64,000 bases of DNA from Ramlibacter alkalitolerans (GCF_016722765.1 NZ_JAEQND010000005.1:186001-250000), one strand, 5' to 3'. Counted from the first letter of the stretch, positions 45,519 to 56,993 are shown. The notes: a model not told the origin generated them from the sequence alone. Translations and numbers: made by a program.

Positions 45519-46439
45519 ATGGCGAAGGTCTTCATTGATGGCGAAGCCGGTACCACCGGCCTGCAGATCCGCGAGCGGCTGGCCGGCATGCCGCAGATCG
45601 AGCTGGTGAGCATCGCGCCCGAGCGGCGCAAAGATGCGGCGGCCAAGCGCGAGCTGATGGCGGGCGTGGACCTCGTGATCCTGTGCCTGCACGACGAGGC
45701 GGCGCGCGAGTCCGCCGCGATGGTCGAAGAGATCGGCCGCGCCGGCGCCAGGAAGCCGCGGATCATCGACGCGTCGACGGCGCATCGCACCGCGGAAGGC
45801 TGGGTGTTCGGCTTTCCCGAGCTGGCGCCCGGCCAGCGCGAAGCCGTGCAGAAGGCGCAGCGCGTGAGCAACCCGGGCTGCTACGCCACCGGCGCGATCG
45901 CGCTGCTGCGTCCGCTGGTGGATGCCGGCGTGCTGCCCACCGACTACCCCGTGGTGCTGCCTTCCGTGAGCGGCTATTCGGGCGGCGGCCGGCAGATGAT
46001 CGAGGCCTACGAAGCGGGCCAGGCGCCGGCCTACGAACTGTATGCGCTCGGGCTGAAGCACAAGCACCTGCCGGAGATCATGAAGTACACGGGGCTGGTG
46101 CGCCGGCCGATCTTCGTGCCTTCGGTGGGCAACTTCCGCCAGGGTATGCTGGTGCAGTTGCCGCTGCACCTGAACACGCTTCCGGGCAAGCCGACGCCGG
46201 GCGACCTGGAGAGCGTGCTCAAGCGCCACTACGAAGGCAGCGAATGGGTGACGGTGGAGCCGCCGACCGAAGACGGCAAGCTGGAGCCGCAGGCGCTGAA
46301 CGACACGAACAGGATGGAACTGCGCGTCTTCCACAACATGGACTATTCGCATGCCGTGCTGATCGCGCGCCTGGACAACCTTGGGAAGGGCGCCAGTGGG
46401 GCGGCGGTGCAGAACCTGAAGTTGATGCTCGGGATCTGA
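45519..46439 (+). CDS. argC: N-acetyl-gamma-glutamyl-phosphate reductase, short (type 2) form
   Basis: ArgC reduces N-acetyl-glutamyl phosphate to the semialdehyde in arginine synthesis. The protein is 306 residues, shorter than the classic form of about 340, and matches the type 2 branch found in proteobacteria. The N-terminal NADP site is [17 protein letters not shown], the catalytic Cys is in [16 protein letters not shown] near residue 117, and [17 protein letters not shown] follows. It stands alone without other arg genes. The end is followed by a half copy of the palindromic repeat. Confidence 0.93.
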   Translation: MAKVFIDGEAGTTGLQIRERLAGMPQIELVSIAPERRKDAAAKRELMAGVDLVILCLHDEAARESAAMVEEIGRAGARKPRIIDASTAHRTAEGWVFGFPELAPGQREAVQKAQRVSNPGCYATGAIALLRPLVDAGVLPTDYPVVLPSVSGYSGGGRQMIEAYEAGQAPAYELYALGLKHKHLPEIMKYTGLVRRPIFVPSVGNFRQGMLVQLPLHLNTLPGKPTPGDLESVLKRHYEGSEWVTVEPPTEDGKLEPQALNDTNRMELRVFHNMDYSHAVLIARLDNLGKGASGAAVQNLKLMLGI

Positions 46440-46448
46440 CGGTGCGGA

Positions 46449-46574
46449 GCGCTGGGGTTCGCGCGCTGGCGCGGCTCACCGCCAGCCTACTCAGCCGCAG
46501 CCGTGTTTCACCCCAGCGCAGCGCTGCCGGCGCCGTAGGCTGGCGGTGACGCGCGAAGCGCCGGAACCCCAGCG
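46449..46574. repeat. Family-1 repeat, copy D, two separated halves
   Basis: The right half (46449-46490, GCGCTGGGGTTC to CACCGCCAGCCTAC) comes first and the left half (46535-46574, GTAGGCTGGCGGTGACGCG to AACCCCAGCG) comes second, so the order of arms is reversed relative to other copies. This may be the junction of two truncated elements. It lies between convergent argC and recX. Confidence 0.8.
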
Positions 46575-46585
46575 TTTTCAGCCCC

Positions 46586-47035
46586 TCACTCGTCGTCCGG
46601 CGTGTTCAGCACGCGCCGCACGATCTCCCCGCTGAAGCCGCGCGCTGCCAGGAAGCGCGCCTGTTTTGCGCGCTGCGCGGCATCCTCCGGCAGCAGCCCG
46701 AACCGGCGCCGCCACACTTCGCGCGCCCGCTCGAACTCCGTCGCGTTCAGGCTGGCCACGGCGACGGCGACGCGCTCGGCATCGATGCCCTTGGCCTGCA
46801 GTTCCTGCCGGATCCGCCCGGAACCGACCCGCCCCGCGCGCCGATGCACGATCGATTCGACCACGCGCTGCTCGTCGAGGAAACCCTTGGCCTGCAGTTC
46901 GTCGAGCGCCTGCTTCACCTCGCCCGGATCGGGCTCCTTCGCGGCCAGCTTGCGTTCCAGCTCCAGCCGCGAATACTCGCGGCCGGCCAGCAACCTGAGC
47001 GCGCGGCCCTTGACGGACAGCTGGCCGAACGCCAT
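46586..47035 (-). CDS. recX: Regulatory protein RecX
   Basis: RecX caps or destabilises RecA filaments to limit recombination. The 149-residue protein is all-helical with the three-repeat pattern of the family: ALRLLAGREYSRLELERKLA, then ALDELQAKGFLDEQRVVESI, then RIRQELQAKGIDAE. It follows recA by 9 bp and is probably co-transcribed under LexA control. Confidence 0.93.
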   Translation of the reverse strand: MAFGQLSVKGRALRLLAGREYSRLELERKLAAKEPDPGEVKQALDELQAKGFLDEQRVVESIVHRRAGRVGSGRIRQELQAKGIDAERVAVAVASLNATEFERAREVWRRRFGLLPEDAAQRAKQARFLAARGFSGEIVRRVLNTPDDE

Positions 47036-47044
47036 GGCAGGCCC

Positions 47045-48100
47045 TTACTCCGCGTCGACGTCCGCGGGCAGCAGCGGGATCTCGAGGATCGTGCGCACCT
47101 TGTTCTCGATCTCGCGGGCGAGCTCCGGGTTCTCGCGCAGGAACTCGCGGGCGTTGTCGCGGCCCTGGCCGATCTTCTCGCCGGCGTAGGCATACCAGGC
47201 GCCCGACTTCTCCAGCACCTGGTTGGCGACGCCCATGTCGATGATCTCGCCCTCGCGGCTGATGCCCTCGCCGAACATGATGTCGAATTCCGCCGTCTTG
47301 AAGGGGGGCGACACCTTGTTCTTCACGACCTTGACCTTGGTCTCGTTGCCGATCGCTTCCTCGCCCTTCTTGATCGTGCCGGTGCGGCGGATGTCCAGGC
47401 GCACGGAGGCGTAGAACTTCAGCGCGTTGCCGCCGGTGGTGGTCTCCGGACTGCCGAACATGACCCCGATCTTCATGCGGATCTGGTTGATGAAGATGAC
47501 CATGCAGTTGGTCTTCTTGATCGTGGCGGTGAGCTTGCGCAGCGCCTGGCTCATGAGGCGGGCCTGCAGGCCGGGCAGCGAGTCGCCCATCTCGCCTTCG
47601 ATTTCCGCCTTGGGCACCAGTGCGGCGACCGAGTCGATCACGATCAGGTCGACGGCGCCGGAGCGCACCAGGCTGTCGACGATCTCCAGCGCCTGCTCGC
47701 CGGTATCGGGCTGCGAGATCAGCAGGTCGGACACATGCACGCCCAGCTTCTGGGCGTACTGGATGTCCAGCGCGTGTTCGGCGTCGACGAAGGCGCACTG
47801 GCCGCCCTGGGCCTGCATCTCGGCGATGACCTGCAGCGTGAGGGTGGTCTTGCCCGAGGACTCCGGGCCGTAGATCTCGATCACGCGGCCGCGCGGCAGG
47901 CCGCCGACGCCCAGCGCGATGTCCAGGCCCAGCGAGCCCGTGGAGACGACCTGGATGTCCTCGATCTTCTCGCCTTCGCCCAGGCGCATGATCGTGCCCT
48001 TGCCGAATTGCTTCTCGATCTGGGCCAGCGCGGCGGCGAGGGCCTTGGCCTTTTCGTTGTCGGCGGCGGCGACCTTCGATCCCTTCACTTGGGCGTCCAT
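47045..48100 (-). CDS. recA: Recombinase RecA
   Basis: The 351-residue recombinase and LexA co-protease. The Walker A loop is [10 protein letters not shown], preceded by [16 protein letters not shown], and the Walker B region reads [12 protein letters not shown]; loop L2 ([20 protein letters not shown], in two parts around the Met-Lys) binds DNA. The ATG beginning MDAQVKGSK is preceded by AAGGAGAAA; upstream in-frame ATGs are rejected. The promoter carries a LexA box. Confidence 0.98.
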   Translation of the reverse strand: MDAQVKGSKVAAADNEKAKALAAALAQIEKQFGKGTIMRLGEGEKIEDIQVVSTGSLGLDIALGVGGLPRGRVIEIYGPESSGKTTLTLQVIAEMQAQGGQCAFVDAEHALDIQYAQKLGVHVSDLLISQPDTGEQALEIVDSLVRSGAVDLIVIDSVAALVPKAEIEGEMGDSLPGLQARLMSQALRKLTATIKKTNCMVIFINQIRMKIGVMFGSPETTTGGNALKFYASVRLDIRRTGTIKKGEEAIGNETKVKVVKNKVSPPFKTAEFDIMFGEGISREGEIIDMGVANQVLEKSGAWYAYAGEKIGQGRDNAREFLRENPELAREIENKVRTILEIPLLPADVDAE

Positions 48101-48163
48101 CTTGGGTTTCTCCTTGCGCATCAATGGGTTGGTTCGGCTCATCCGGCTGGATTCAAGCACAGG

Positions 48164-48179
48164 CTGGATGCATGGCCAG
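48164..48179 (-). promoter_or_regulatory. lexA box: LexA (SOS) box of recA
   Basis: TACTG-GCCATGCATC-CAG on the minus strand, with the obligatory CTG-N10-CAG spacing and the 5' TA of the E. coli consensus. It starts 2 bp downstream of the -10 hexamer, covering the expected transcription start, so bound LexA would block recA and recX. Confidence 0.82.
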
Positions 48180-48181
48180 TA

Positions 48182-48210
48182 ATGTAACGATCCAGGTCGC
48201 TGGCGGACAA
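48182..48210 (-). promoter_or_regulatory. Sigma-70 promoter of recA
   Basis: TTGTCC (-35) and TTACAT (-10) are separated by exactly 17 bp on the minus strand. The LexA box follows directly. The gap also serves the divergent MarR-type gene. Confidence 0.72.
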
Positions 48211-48245
48211 CGCTTTTTTTGGTCAGTTTGCCTTACGATCTGTGC

Positions 48246-48719
48246 ATGAATGCACTGGACGAGGCGTGGCGCCTGACGCACCTGGGCCGCCTGCTCGGCG
48301 AAGCCACGCGGCGCTTCGACGAGCGCGTGCTGCACCTGATGGCGCACGACATCAACGTCCCGCTGGCCTTGTCCAACCTCGCGGCGCGCGCGCAGGTGAG
48401 CGCGGCGCACATCCACATCACCCGCCACCTCGAACTGCAGGGCACGCGTCTGACCGACCTGGCGCAGCGCGCCGGCATGAGCAAGCAGGCGATGGGCGAC
48501 CTGGTGGACCAGTGCGAAGCGTGGGGGCTGGTCACGCGCGAGGCCGATCCGCGGGATGCGCGCGTCCGGGTCGTGAAGTTCACGCCCACCGGCCTGGCCT
48601 GGCTGCAGGCCTTCAAGGACGCGGTGGCGCAGGCGGAGCAGGAGTTCCGCGCCGAAGTCGGCGGCGATGTGGCCACCGTCGTCGCGATCGGGCTGGAGGC
48701 CTACGCAGGCGCGGCGTGA
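48246..48719 (+). CDS. MarR-family transcriptional regulator
   Basis: A 157-residue winged-helix protein. After a dimerisation helix (residues 1-35) the DNA-binding part includes GTRLTDLAQRAGMSKQAMGD (recognition helix) and the wing with TREADPRDARVRVVKFT, the Asp-x-Arg pattern typical of MarR. An unusual additional segment (VPLALSNLAARAQVSAAHIH) lies before the main helix-turn-helix and is part of the N-terminal helices. It is divergent from recA and upstream of a two-component pair; the targets are unknown. Confidence 0.85.
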   Translation: MNALDEAWRLTHLGRLLGEATRRFDERVLHLMAHDINVPLALSNLAARAQVSAAHIHITRHLELQGTRLTDLAQRAGMSKQAMGDLVDQCEAWGLVTREADPRDARVRVVKFTPTGLAWLQAFKDAVAQAEQEFRAEVGGDVATVVAIGLEAYAGAA

Positions 48720-48816
48720 GCGGCGTGGCGGACTGATCCACGTCAGTCGCGCGCGAGGTCCGCCGCCTAGAATCCGGCCGACGAAGCGCCTGCGCAGGCG
48801 CGAGCAGGAGACAAGC

Positions 48817-49491
48817 ATGCGGATCCTCATCGCCGAAGACGACCAGGTGCTCGCCGACGGGCTGCTGCGCAGCCTGCGCGCCGCCGGCGCCGCCGTCGAC
48901 CACGTGGCCAGCGGCTCCGAGGCGGACGCGGCCCTCATGACGAACAACGAGTTCGATCTCCTGATCCTGGACCTGGGCCTGCCCCGGATGCACGGGCTGG
49001 AGGTGCTGCGCAAGCTGCGCGCCCGCGGCTCCACGGTGCCGGTCCTGATCCTCACGGCGGCCGATGCCATCGACGAACGCGTCAAGGGCCTCGACCTCGG
49101 CGCCGACGACTACATGGCCAAGCCCTTTGCGCTCTCGGAACTGGAGGCGCGGGTGCGCGCCCTCACCCGGCGCGGGATGGGCGCCACCACGGCCACGATC
49201 AAGCACGGCCCGCTGCTGTACGACCAGGCCGGCCGCGTGGCCACCATCGACGGCAAGATGGTCGAACTCTCGGCCCGCGAGCTGGGGCTGCTGGAGGTGC
49301 TGCTGCAGCGCGCCGGCCGGCTGGTGAGCAAGGACCAGCTCGTCGAGCGCCTGTGCGAGTGGGGCGAGGAGGTGAGCAACAACGCCATCGAGGTGTACAT
49401 CCACCGCCTGCGCAAGAAGATCGAGAAGGGGCCGATCCGCATTGCGACGGTGCGGGGGCTGGGCTACTGTCTCGAGAAGATTCCCTCCTGA
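48817..49491 (+). CDS. OmpR-family response regulator (TctD/QseB-like)
   Basis: A 224-residue regulator with receiver domain (about 1-118; acidic residues E7-D8-D9, phosphoacceptor Asp52 in LILDLGLP, Lys in MAKPF) and OmpR winged helix (about 130-220, ending TVRGLGYCLEK). CAGGAGAC precedes the ATG. The cognate kinase gene follows 114 bp downstream, the gap being filled by a dispersed hairpin repeat. The combination with a 2CSK_N-type kinase resembles TctD-TctE, which senses tricarboxylates, but no transport genes are adjacent. Confidence 0.92.
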   Translation: MRILIAEDDQVLADGLLRSLRAAGAAVDHVASGSEADAALMTNNEFDLLILDLGLPRMHGLEVLRKLRARGSTVPVLILTAADAIDERVKGLDLGADDYMAKPFALSELEARVRALTRRGMGATTATIKHGPLLYDQAGRVATIDGKMVELSARELGLLEVLLQRAGRLVSKDQLVERLCEWGEEVSNNAIEVYIHRLRKKIEKGPIRIATVRGLGYCLEKIPS

Positions 49492-49495
49492 GCAC

Positions 49496-49582
49496 GTCAT
49501 TCCCGCGAAGGCGGGAATCCAGGGCTTTCGAAGAGCGCGCGCGGCGCGCTGCCTGGATCCCCGCCTGCGCGGGGGTGACGGA
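49496..49582. repeat. Family-3 dispersed hairpin repeat inside the two-component operon
   Basis: CGTCATTCCCGCGAAGGCGGG-type left arm (ATTCCCGCGAAGGCGGGAAT is itself a hairpin), GCGCGCGCGGCGCGC centre and the right arm GATCCCCGCCTGCGCGGGGG with TGACGG. This motif class is common in beta- and gammaproteobacterial genomes. It lies between the regulator and kinase genes, which run in the same direction. Confidence 0.85.
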
Positions 49583-49605
49583 TCGAAAGGCCGCGCAGTT
49601 CCTTC

Positions 49606-51081
49606 ATGAAAATCTTCCAGCGTGAGCAACGCTCGCTGTTCGGCGAGATCCTCGACTGGATGCTCACGCCGCTGCTGCTGCTGTGGCCGGTGAGCCTGGC
49701 GCTCACCTGGCTGGTGGCCCAGAGCATCGCCGGCAAGCCCTTCGACCGCGCGCTCGAATACAACGTGCAGGCGCTGGCGCAGCTCGTCACGGTGCAGGGC
49801 CAGCGCGCCTCGTTCAACCTGCCGCAGCCCGCGCGCGAGATCCTGCGCGCCGACGACGCCGACCAGGTCTACTACCAGGTGATCGGTGCGCACGGCGAAG
49901 TGCTCTCCGGCGAGCGCGACTTCCCGCCCCCACCCGAGGACGAGCGCCCCGCGCCCGGTGAATCCCGCCTGCGCGACGACGAGATGCGCGGCGTCGGCGT
50001 GCGCGTGGCCTATACCTGGGTGCGCATCGACGTCCCCGGCGCGCAGCCCGCGCTGGTCCAGGTCGCCGAGACGCGCGAGAAGCGCTCCGTGCTGGCCACC
50101 GAGATCATCAAGGGCGTGATGCTGCCGCAACTGGCCATCCTGCCGCTGGCCGTGCTGCTGGTGTGGATGGCGCTGGTGCGCGGCATCAAGCCGCTGTCGG
50201 AACTGGAGGAGCGCATCCGCGCGCGCAAGCCGGACGACCTCAGCCCGCTGGACGACAAGGTGGTGCCGCTGGAGGTGGCGCCGCTGGTGGCCTCGGTCAA
50301 CGACCTGCTCACGCGCCTGACCAGCTCGATCGCGACCCAGAAGCGCTTCCTGGCCGACGCCGCCCACCAGCTGAAGACGCCGCTGGCGGGTCTGCGCATG
50401 CAGGCCGACCTGGCGCAGCGCGAGCAGTTCCATCCTGAGGAACTGAAGCAGTCGCTCAAGCAGATCGGCCGCTCCAGCATGCGCGCCACGCACACGGTGA
50501 ACCAGTTGCTGGCCCTGGCCCGGGCCGAGAACAGCGGCAAGGTGCTGGTGCTCCAGCCCTGCGACCTGGTCGACATCGTGACCGAAGCGGTGCGCGACAC
50601 GGTGCCGCACGCCATGGAAAAACACCTGGACATCGGCTACGACGGCCCGGAACCGGGCTCGCCGGGCGTGCGGCTGCATGGCAATCCGACGCTGCTCAAG
50701 GAGATGGTGCGCAACCTCCTGGACAACGCAGTGAACTACACGCCTTCGAGCCCGCAGCAGCCCGGCGTGGTCACCGCGCGGGTTCTCTCCGACCCCTTCG
50801 GGCAGGTGCTGGTGCTGCAGGTGGAGGACACCGGCCCGGGCATTCCGGAGCCCGAGCGCGAACTGGTGTTCCAGCCCTTCTACCGCGCGCTGGGGACGAA
50901 CGTCGACGGCTCGGGCCTGGGGCTGCCGATCGTGCAGGAGATCGCGCGCCAGCATGGCGCGGTCATCGAACTCGAGGACGCGCGGCCGGGGCAGGTCCCG
51001 CCCGGGACGCGGGTGACGGTGCGCTTCGGGGCGCCGGAGGAGGAAACGGAATTGGCCGAGGAGAGCGCGGCGCGGGCGTGA
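49606..51081 (+). CDS. Sensor histidine kinase, TctE/2CSK_N type
   Basis: A 491-residue kinase with TM1 at about 22-42, a periplasmic domain of about 130 residues matching the 2CSK_N sensor (NVQALAQLVTVQGQRASFNL), TM2 at about 170-188 and a HAMP-like linker (GIKPLSELEERIRARKPDDL). The HisKA box is ADAAHQLKTPLAGLRMQADL, and the ATPase domain has NLLDNAVNYTP, EDTGPGIPEPE and GSGLGLPIVQEIA. Its partner is the OmpR-type regulator upstream. The ligand may be an organic acid, by analogy with TctE only. Confidence 0.92.
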   Translation: MKIFQREQRSLFGEILDWMLTPLLLLWPVSLALTWLVAQSIAGKPFDRALEYNVQALAQLVTVQGQRASFNLPQPAREILRADDADQVYYQVIGAHGEVLSGERDFPPPPEDERPAPGESRLRDDEMRGVGVRVAYTWVRIDVPGAQPALVQVAETREKRSVLATEIIKGVMLPQLAILPLAVLLVWMALVRGIKPLSELEERIRARKPDDLSPLDDKVVPLEVAPLVASVNDLLTRLTSSIATQKRFLADAAHQLKTPLAGLRMQADLAQREQFHPEELKQSLKQIGRSSMRATHTVNQLLALARAENSGKVLVLQPCDLVDIVTEAVRDTVPHAMEKHLDIGYDGPEPGSPGVRLHGNPTLLKEMVRNLLDNAVNYTPSSPQQPGVVTARVLSDPFGQVLVLQVEDTGPGIPEPERELVFQPFYRALGTNVDGSGLGLPIVQEIARQHGAVIELEDARPGQVPPGTRVTVRFGAPEEETELAEESAARA

Positions 51082-51126
51082 ATCAGGTTTCGGCGCGCGG
51101 GCGGGATGGAGCGCAGGTCTCAGTGC

Positions 51127-51290
51127 CGTCATCCCCGCGCAGGCGGGGATCCAGGACGCGCGCCGCGCGCGCTACCCATCGGGAGCCCTGGATTCCCGCC
51201 TTCGCGGGAATGACGGCGTTGGCCTCCGCGGGAATGACGGCGTTGGCCTTCGCGGGAATGACGGCGTTTGGCCTTCGCGGGGAATGACGC
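51127..51290. repeat. Family-3 repeat with a four-unit tandem array
   Basis: A full hairpin copy (CGTCATCCCCGCGCAGGCGG at the left, GATTCCCGCCTTCGCGGGAA at the right) continues into a tandem array at 51203-51290: the unit CGCGGGAATGACGGCGTTGG with its short spacer recurs four times at periods of 24, 24 and 25 bp. It fills the gap between the convergent kinase and GST genes and ends 1 bp before the GST stop codon. Confidence 0.85.
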
Positions 51291-51950
51291 CTAAGCTGCC
51301 TTGAACAGATTCAACTGCAGCCGCTCCCGCTCGATCGCCCGCGCCACCCCCGGCTGCTGCGCCACTTTCTGCACGTGCGCCCACAGCGCCTCGTGCCGCG
51401 TGGGATCGATCTGCGCGAAGCCGCCCCAGCGCAGCAGGGTCAGCGCGTAGGCGTCCAGCGGGCCGAAGTGCTCGCCGCCCAGCCAGGGCTGGCCGCGCCC
51501 GGCCGCCGCGCGGGCCATGGTCTCGATTTCGCCCAGGTAGCCGGCGTACACCTTGGCATTGAAGGTCTTGAGCTCCGCCTGCGTCTCCGGCGTGCCGGCG
51601 AACTTGTGCGGCATGAAGACGTGGGTGAAGGTCGGGTGCACCGTGTTGTTCATCCACGCCAGCGTCTCCAGCACCCGCGTGCGCGCCAGCGTCTCGCGCG
51701 GCAGGAACTGCTGCTCGGGGAACTTCGCGTCCAGGTACTGGACGATCGCGAGGATCTGCGTGATCACCTCGTCGCCGTCCACCAGCACCGGCACCTGCCC
51801 GCGCACATTGACGGAGCGGAACGGCGCCTCGTTCTGCTCCCCCTTGTGCAGCTTGACCATCAGCGGCTCGAAGGCCGCGCCGGCCGCTTCCAGCAGGCTG
51901 TGCGGCACGAAGGAACAGGCGCCGGGGGCGAAATAGAGCTTGAGCGACAT
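51291..51950 (-). CDS. Glutathione S-transferase
   Basis: A 219-residue GST with an N-terminal thioredoxin fold (MSLKLYFAPGACSFVPHSLL; catalytic Ser or Cys in PGACSF, a beta-class-like site), the cis-Pro site in VRGQVPVLVDGD and ITQILAIVQYLDAKFP. The C-terminal domain contains PLDAYALTLLRWG. Beta-class GSTs use the Cys for mixed-disulfide chemistry and detoxification. It is the last gene of a minus-strand run after the SPOR protein gene. Confidence 0.9.
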   Translation of the reverse strand: MSLKLYFAPGACSFVPHSLLEAAGAAFEPLMVKLHKGEQNEAPFRSVNVRGQVPVLVDGDEVITQILAIVQYLDAKFPEQQFLPRETLARTRVLETLAWMNNTVHPTFTHVFMPHKFAGTPETQAELKTFNAKVYAGYLGEIETMARAAAGRGQPWLGGEHFGPLDAYALTLLRWGGFAQIDPTRHEALWAHVQKVAQQPGVARAIERERLQLNLFKAA

Positions 51951-51972
51951 CGATGGGTCTCCGGGGGTGGGG

Positions 51973-52629
51973 TCAGCGGCAGGGCCGCAAGGTCCTGGTG
52001 CCGAGGGGCGTCTTCAGTTCGTCGAGGCGCGAGCGCAAGGCCTCGTCCACGGCCGGCAGCAGCAGCCGCTGGCCGCGCTGCTCCGGGCGATCCTGCACCA
52101 CGCGCGCGCTGCGCACGCCCTTGGCCACCACGGCTTCGAGCTGCTTCTGCGCCGCTGCCTCGCTGGGATAGCTCCCCAGCGACAGGCCAGGCTCCAGCTG
52201 CGGGTTGCCCGGCGCGTCGAAGGTGATGCCGACCTGGCGCAGTTCGGCGCGCTTGCGCGCCAGCAGCTCCACGTCGGGGTACTTGCCCATGTACACGATC
52301 CACCTCGGCGGCTCGGTCACGCTCTCGAAGTTCCAGCTGCCGGCGGGCCACGACTGCAGCGCGGTGCGCAGCTGCGCGATCTGCGGCTCTTCCAGCATGG
52401 CGGAAGCCAGGCATTCGGGCGGACGCGGCCCCTGCGCCACCTGGTCCTGCACCTGCCGCAGTTCCTCGGGCCGCAGGACGCGCACGGCCTGGGGCTGGAT
52501 CTGCTGCTGCAGCCGCTGCGGCTCCGACTGCTGCAGCGGCCCCGCGCCCCAGGGCAGCAGCAGGCCGTGCGACCAGGCGTAGTAGCCGCCGTTGGCGAGC
52601 AGGAGCAGCAGGACGATCAGGCGCAGCAT
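51973..52629 (-). CDS. SPOR-domain-like membrane protein
   Basis: A 218-residue protein with an N-terminal membrane anchor (MLRLIVLLLLLANGGYYAW), a Gln-rich linker (about 30-65), and a domain at about 95-175 resembling SPOR (RWIVYMGKYPDVELLARKRA ... LSLGSYPSEAAAQKQLEAVV), which binds denuded septal peptidoglycan. It starts 9 bp after birA, an arrangement seen in Burkholderiales. The function in this organism is unknown; cell division is the likely site. Confidence 0.78.
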   Translation of the reverse strand: MLRLIVLLLLLANGGYYAWSHGLLLPWGAGPLQQSEPQRLQQQIQPQAVRVLRPEELRQVQDQVAQGPRPPECLASAMLEEPQIAQLRTALQSWPAGSWNFESVTEPPRWIVYMGKYPDVELLARKRAELRQVGITFDAPGNPQLEPGLSLGSYPSEAAAQKQLEAVVAKGVRSARVVQDRPEQRGQRLLLPAVDEALRSRLDELKTPLGTRTLRPCR

Positions 52630-52638
52630 GGCTTGGCT

Positions 52639-53397
52639 TCAGGGCGCCGCCGGCCGCACGCTCACCTCCGAGCTGCTCACGGCCTGCAGGCCGGCCGCAG
52701 TATGCACCAGCAGGCTGCCGGAGGCGTTCACGCCCTGCGCCACGCCGGCGCTGCCGTCGCTCAGGGTCACCGCGCGGGCGCGCAGCGCATCCCGGGCATC
52801 GAAGCGCGGCTGGAAGGCGGCGAAGCCGTCCTGCGTGAAGCGCAGCACGTCGGCCACCAGCGGCGCGGCCACGCGCTGCAGGACCTCGGGCGCGTCCGCC
52901 TGCGGCAGCAGCTCGCGCAGCGCGGCAGGGGCGGTGGAGAGCCCCTCGGCTGCACGCGGCGCGATGTTCAGCCCGACCCCGATGACGGCATAGCGCCCGC
53001 CCGCCCCGCCGAAGCTGGCGGTCTCGATCAGGATGCCGCCCAGCTTGCGGTCCTCCAGCCACAGGTCGTTGGGCCACTTCAGGCGGATCGCCGGATGCAG
53101 GCTTTCCGCCACGCTGGCGCCGACCGCCAGCGACAGGCCCGACCAGTCCGCCGGCGCCAGCGGCAGGCCCAGCGAGAAGGTCAGCGAGGCGCCCGCGGCG
53201 CTTTCCCAGCCGCGCCCCAGCCGCCCGCGCCCGGCCGTCTGCTGCTCGCCGACCAGCAGCACCGCTTCGGCCTGGCCACCGCGGGCGCGCCGCATCAGCT
53301 CGGAGTTGGTCGAATCGACCTGCGGCAGCACTTCGACCGTGAAGCCGGGCAGTTGCGGCGCCACCGCCTCCCAGATCGCCTCGGCCGGCCAGCGCAT
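52639..53397 (-). CDS. birA: Biotin--[acetyl-CoA-carboxylase] ligase
   Basis: BirA makes biotinyl-AMP and attaches biotin to the carboxylase carrier protein. The 252-residue form has no N-terminal helix-turn-helix, so it is a ligase without repressor function. The biotin loop is GRGRLGRGWES near residue 55 and the conserved lysine segment is RLKWPNDLWLEDRKLGG near 105-120. A small C-terminal SH3-like domain follows. It lies 5 bp after the SET-domain gene. Confidence 0.95.
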   Translation of the reverse strand: MRWPAEAIWEAVAPQLPGFTVEVLPQVDSTNSELMRRARGGQAEAVLLVGEQQTAGRGRLGRGWESAAGASLTFSLGLPLAPADWSGLSLAVGASVAESLHPAIRLKWPNDLWLEDRKLGGILIETASFGGAGGRYAVIGVGLNIAPRAAEGLSTAPAALRELLPQADAPEVLQRVAAPLVADVLRFTQDGFAAFQPRFDARDALRARAVTLSDGSAGVAQGVNASGSLLVHTAAGLQAVSSSEVSVRPAAP

Positions 53398-53402
53398 CGT
53401 GC

Positions 53403-53888
53403 TCAGCGCTTGCCGCGCTTGGGCGCCAGCAGGGTGCCGCGGCAGTTGCGGCTGCCGCACCAGCAGGGGTATTCGGCCTTGAGCTTCTTCGTGTACGGCT
53501 CGTCGATGATCAGGCCGTAGTCGTAGTTCAGCTCCTCGCCGGCCTTGATGTTGCGCAGCGTCTTGATGAAGATGCGGCCCTCGACCTCGTCGGCCTCGCA
53601 GTTCGGGTCGCAGGAATGGTTGATCCAGCGCGAGGCGTTGCCGCCGACCGCGGCGTCGATCACGCGCTTGTCGTCGACATGGAAGTAGAAGGTATGGTTC
53701 GGATCCTCGGGGTTCCACGGGTGGCGGCGCTGGGCCTCCTTCCACGTGATGATCTCGCCCACGTATTCGATCAGCGTCTCGCCCTCGGGGAGGTCCTGCA
53801 GGGCGAACACGCCCTTGCCGTGCACCCCCGACTTGCGGACCTGGATGCGGCGGTTGGTCTTGGGGGCGGCGGCGTCTTTGGCGGGCAT
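53403..53888 (-). CDS. SET-domain protein-lysine methyltransferase-like protein
   Basis: A 161-residue protein that is almost entirely a SET domain. Visible motifs: KSGVHGKGVFALQDLPEGET (entry to the fold), IEYVGEIIT, NASRWINHSCDPNCEADEVE (the pseudoknot NHSC), EELNYDYG, and a post-SET Cys cluster CWCGSRNCRGTL that can bind zinc with the NHSC Cys. SET proteins transfer methyl groups from SAM to protein lysines and are best known from eukaryotic chromatin; bacterial copies exist (for example in Chlamydia and Legionella). The target is unknown. It is divergent from topB with a 117-bp gap. Confidence 0.9.
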   Translation of the reverse strand: MPAKDAAAPKTNRRIQVRKSGVHGKGVFALQDLPEGETLIEYVGEIITWKEAQRRHPWNPEDPNHTFYFHVDDKRVIDAAVGGNASRWINHSCDPNCEADEVEGRIFIKTLRNIKAGEELNYDYGLIIDEPYTKKLKAEYPCWCGSRNCRGTLLAPKRGKR

Positions 53889-53913
53889 GTAGAAAATTCT
53901 GTTAACTTGGATT

Positions 53914-53945
53914 CGTACGCGTATGCGCGTGCGCGTGTGCGCGCG
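53914..53945. other. Alternating purine-pyrimidine tract with Z-DNA potential
   Basis: From CGTACGCGTATGCG to GTGTGCGCGCG every base alternates pyrimidine-purine for 32 bp, mostly CG and TG/CA steps, which favours left-handed DNA under negative supercoiling. It lies in the shared promoter region of the SET gene and the topoisomerase III gene. Confidence 0.6.
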
Positions 53946-54005
53946 AGGAAAGCGCGATTGTAAGAACGTGAGGAACGCGGCGCCGCAAGGCGCCCGGGAT
54001 GGTCC

Positions 54006-56987
<2,982 letters not shown>

Positions 56988-56993
56988 GCCGTT

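Noticed and set aside
51203..51290. Short regularly spaced repeats considered as a CRISPR array
   Set aside because: Unit period is 24-25 bp with no unique spacers and no cas genes; it is a tandem duplication of a dispersed-repeat arm.
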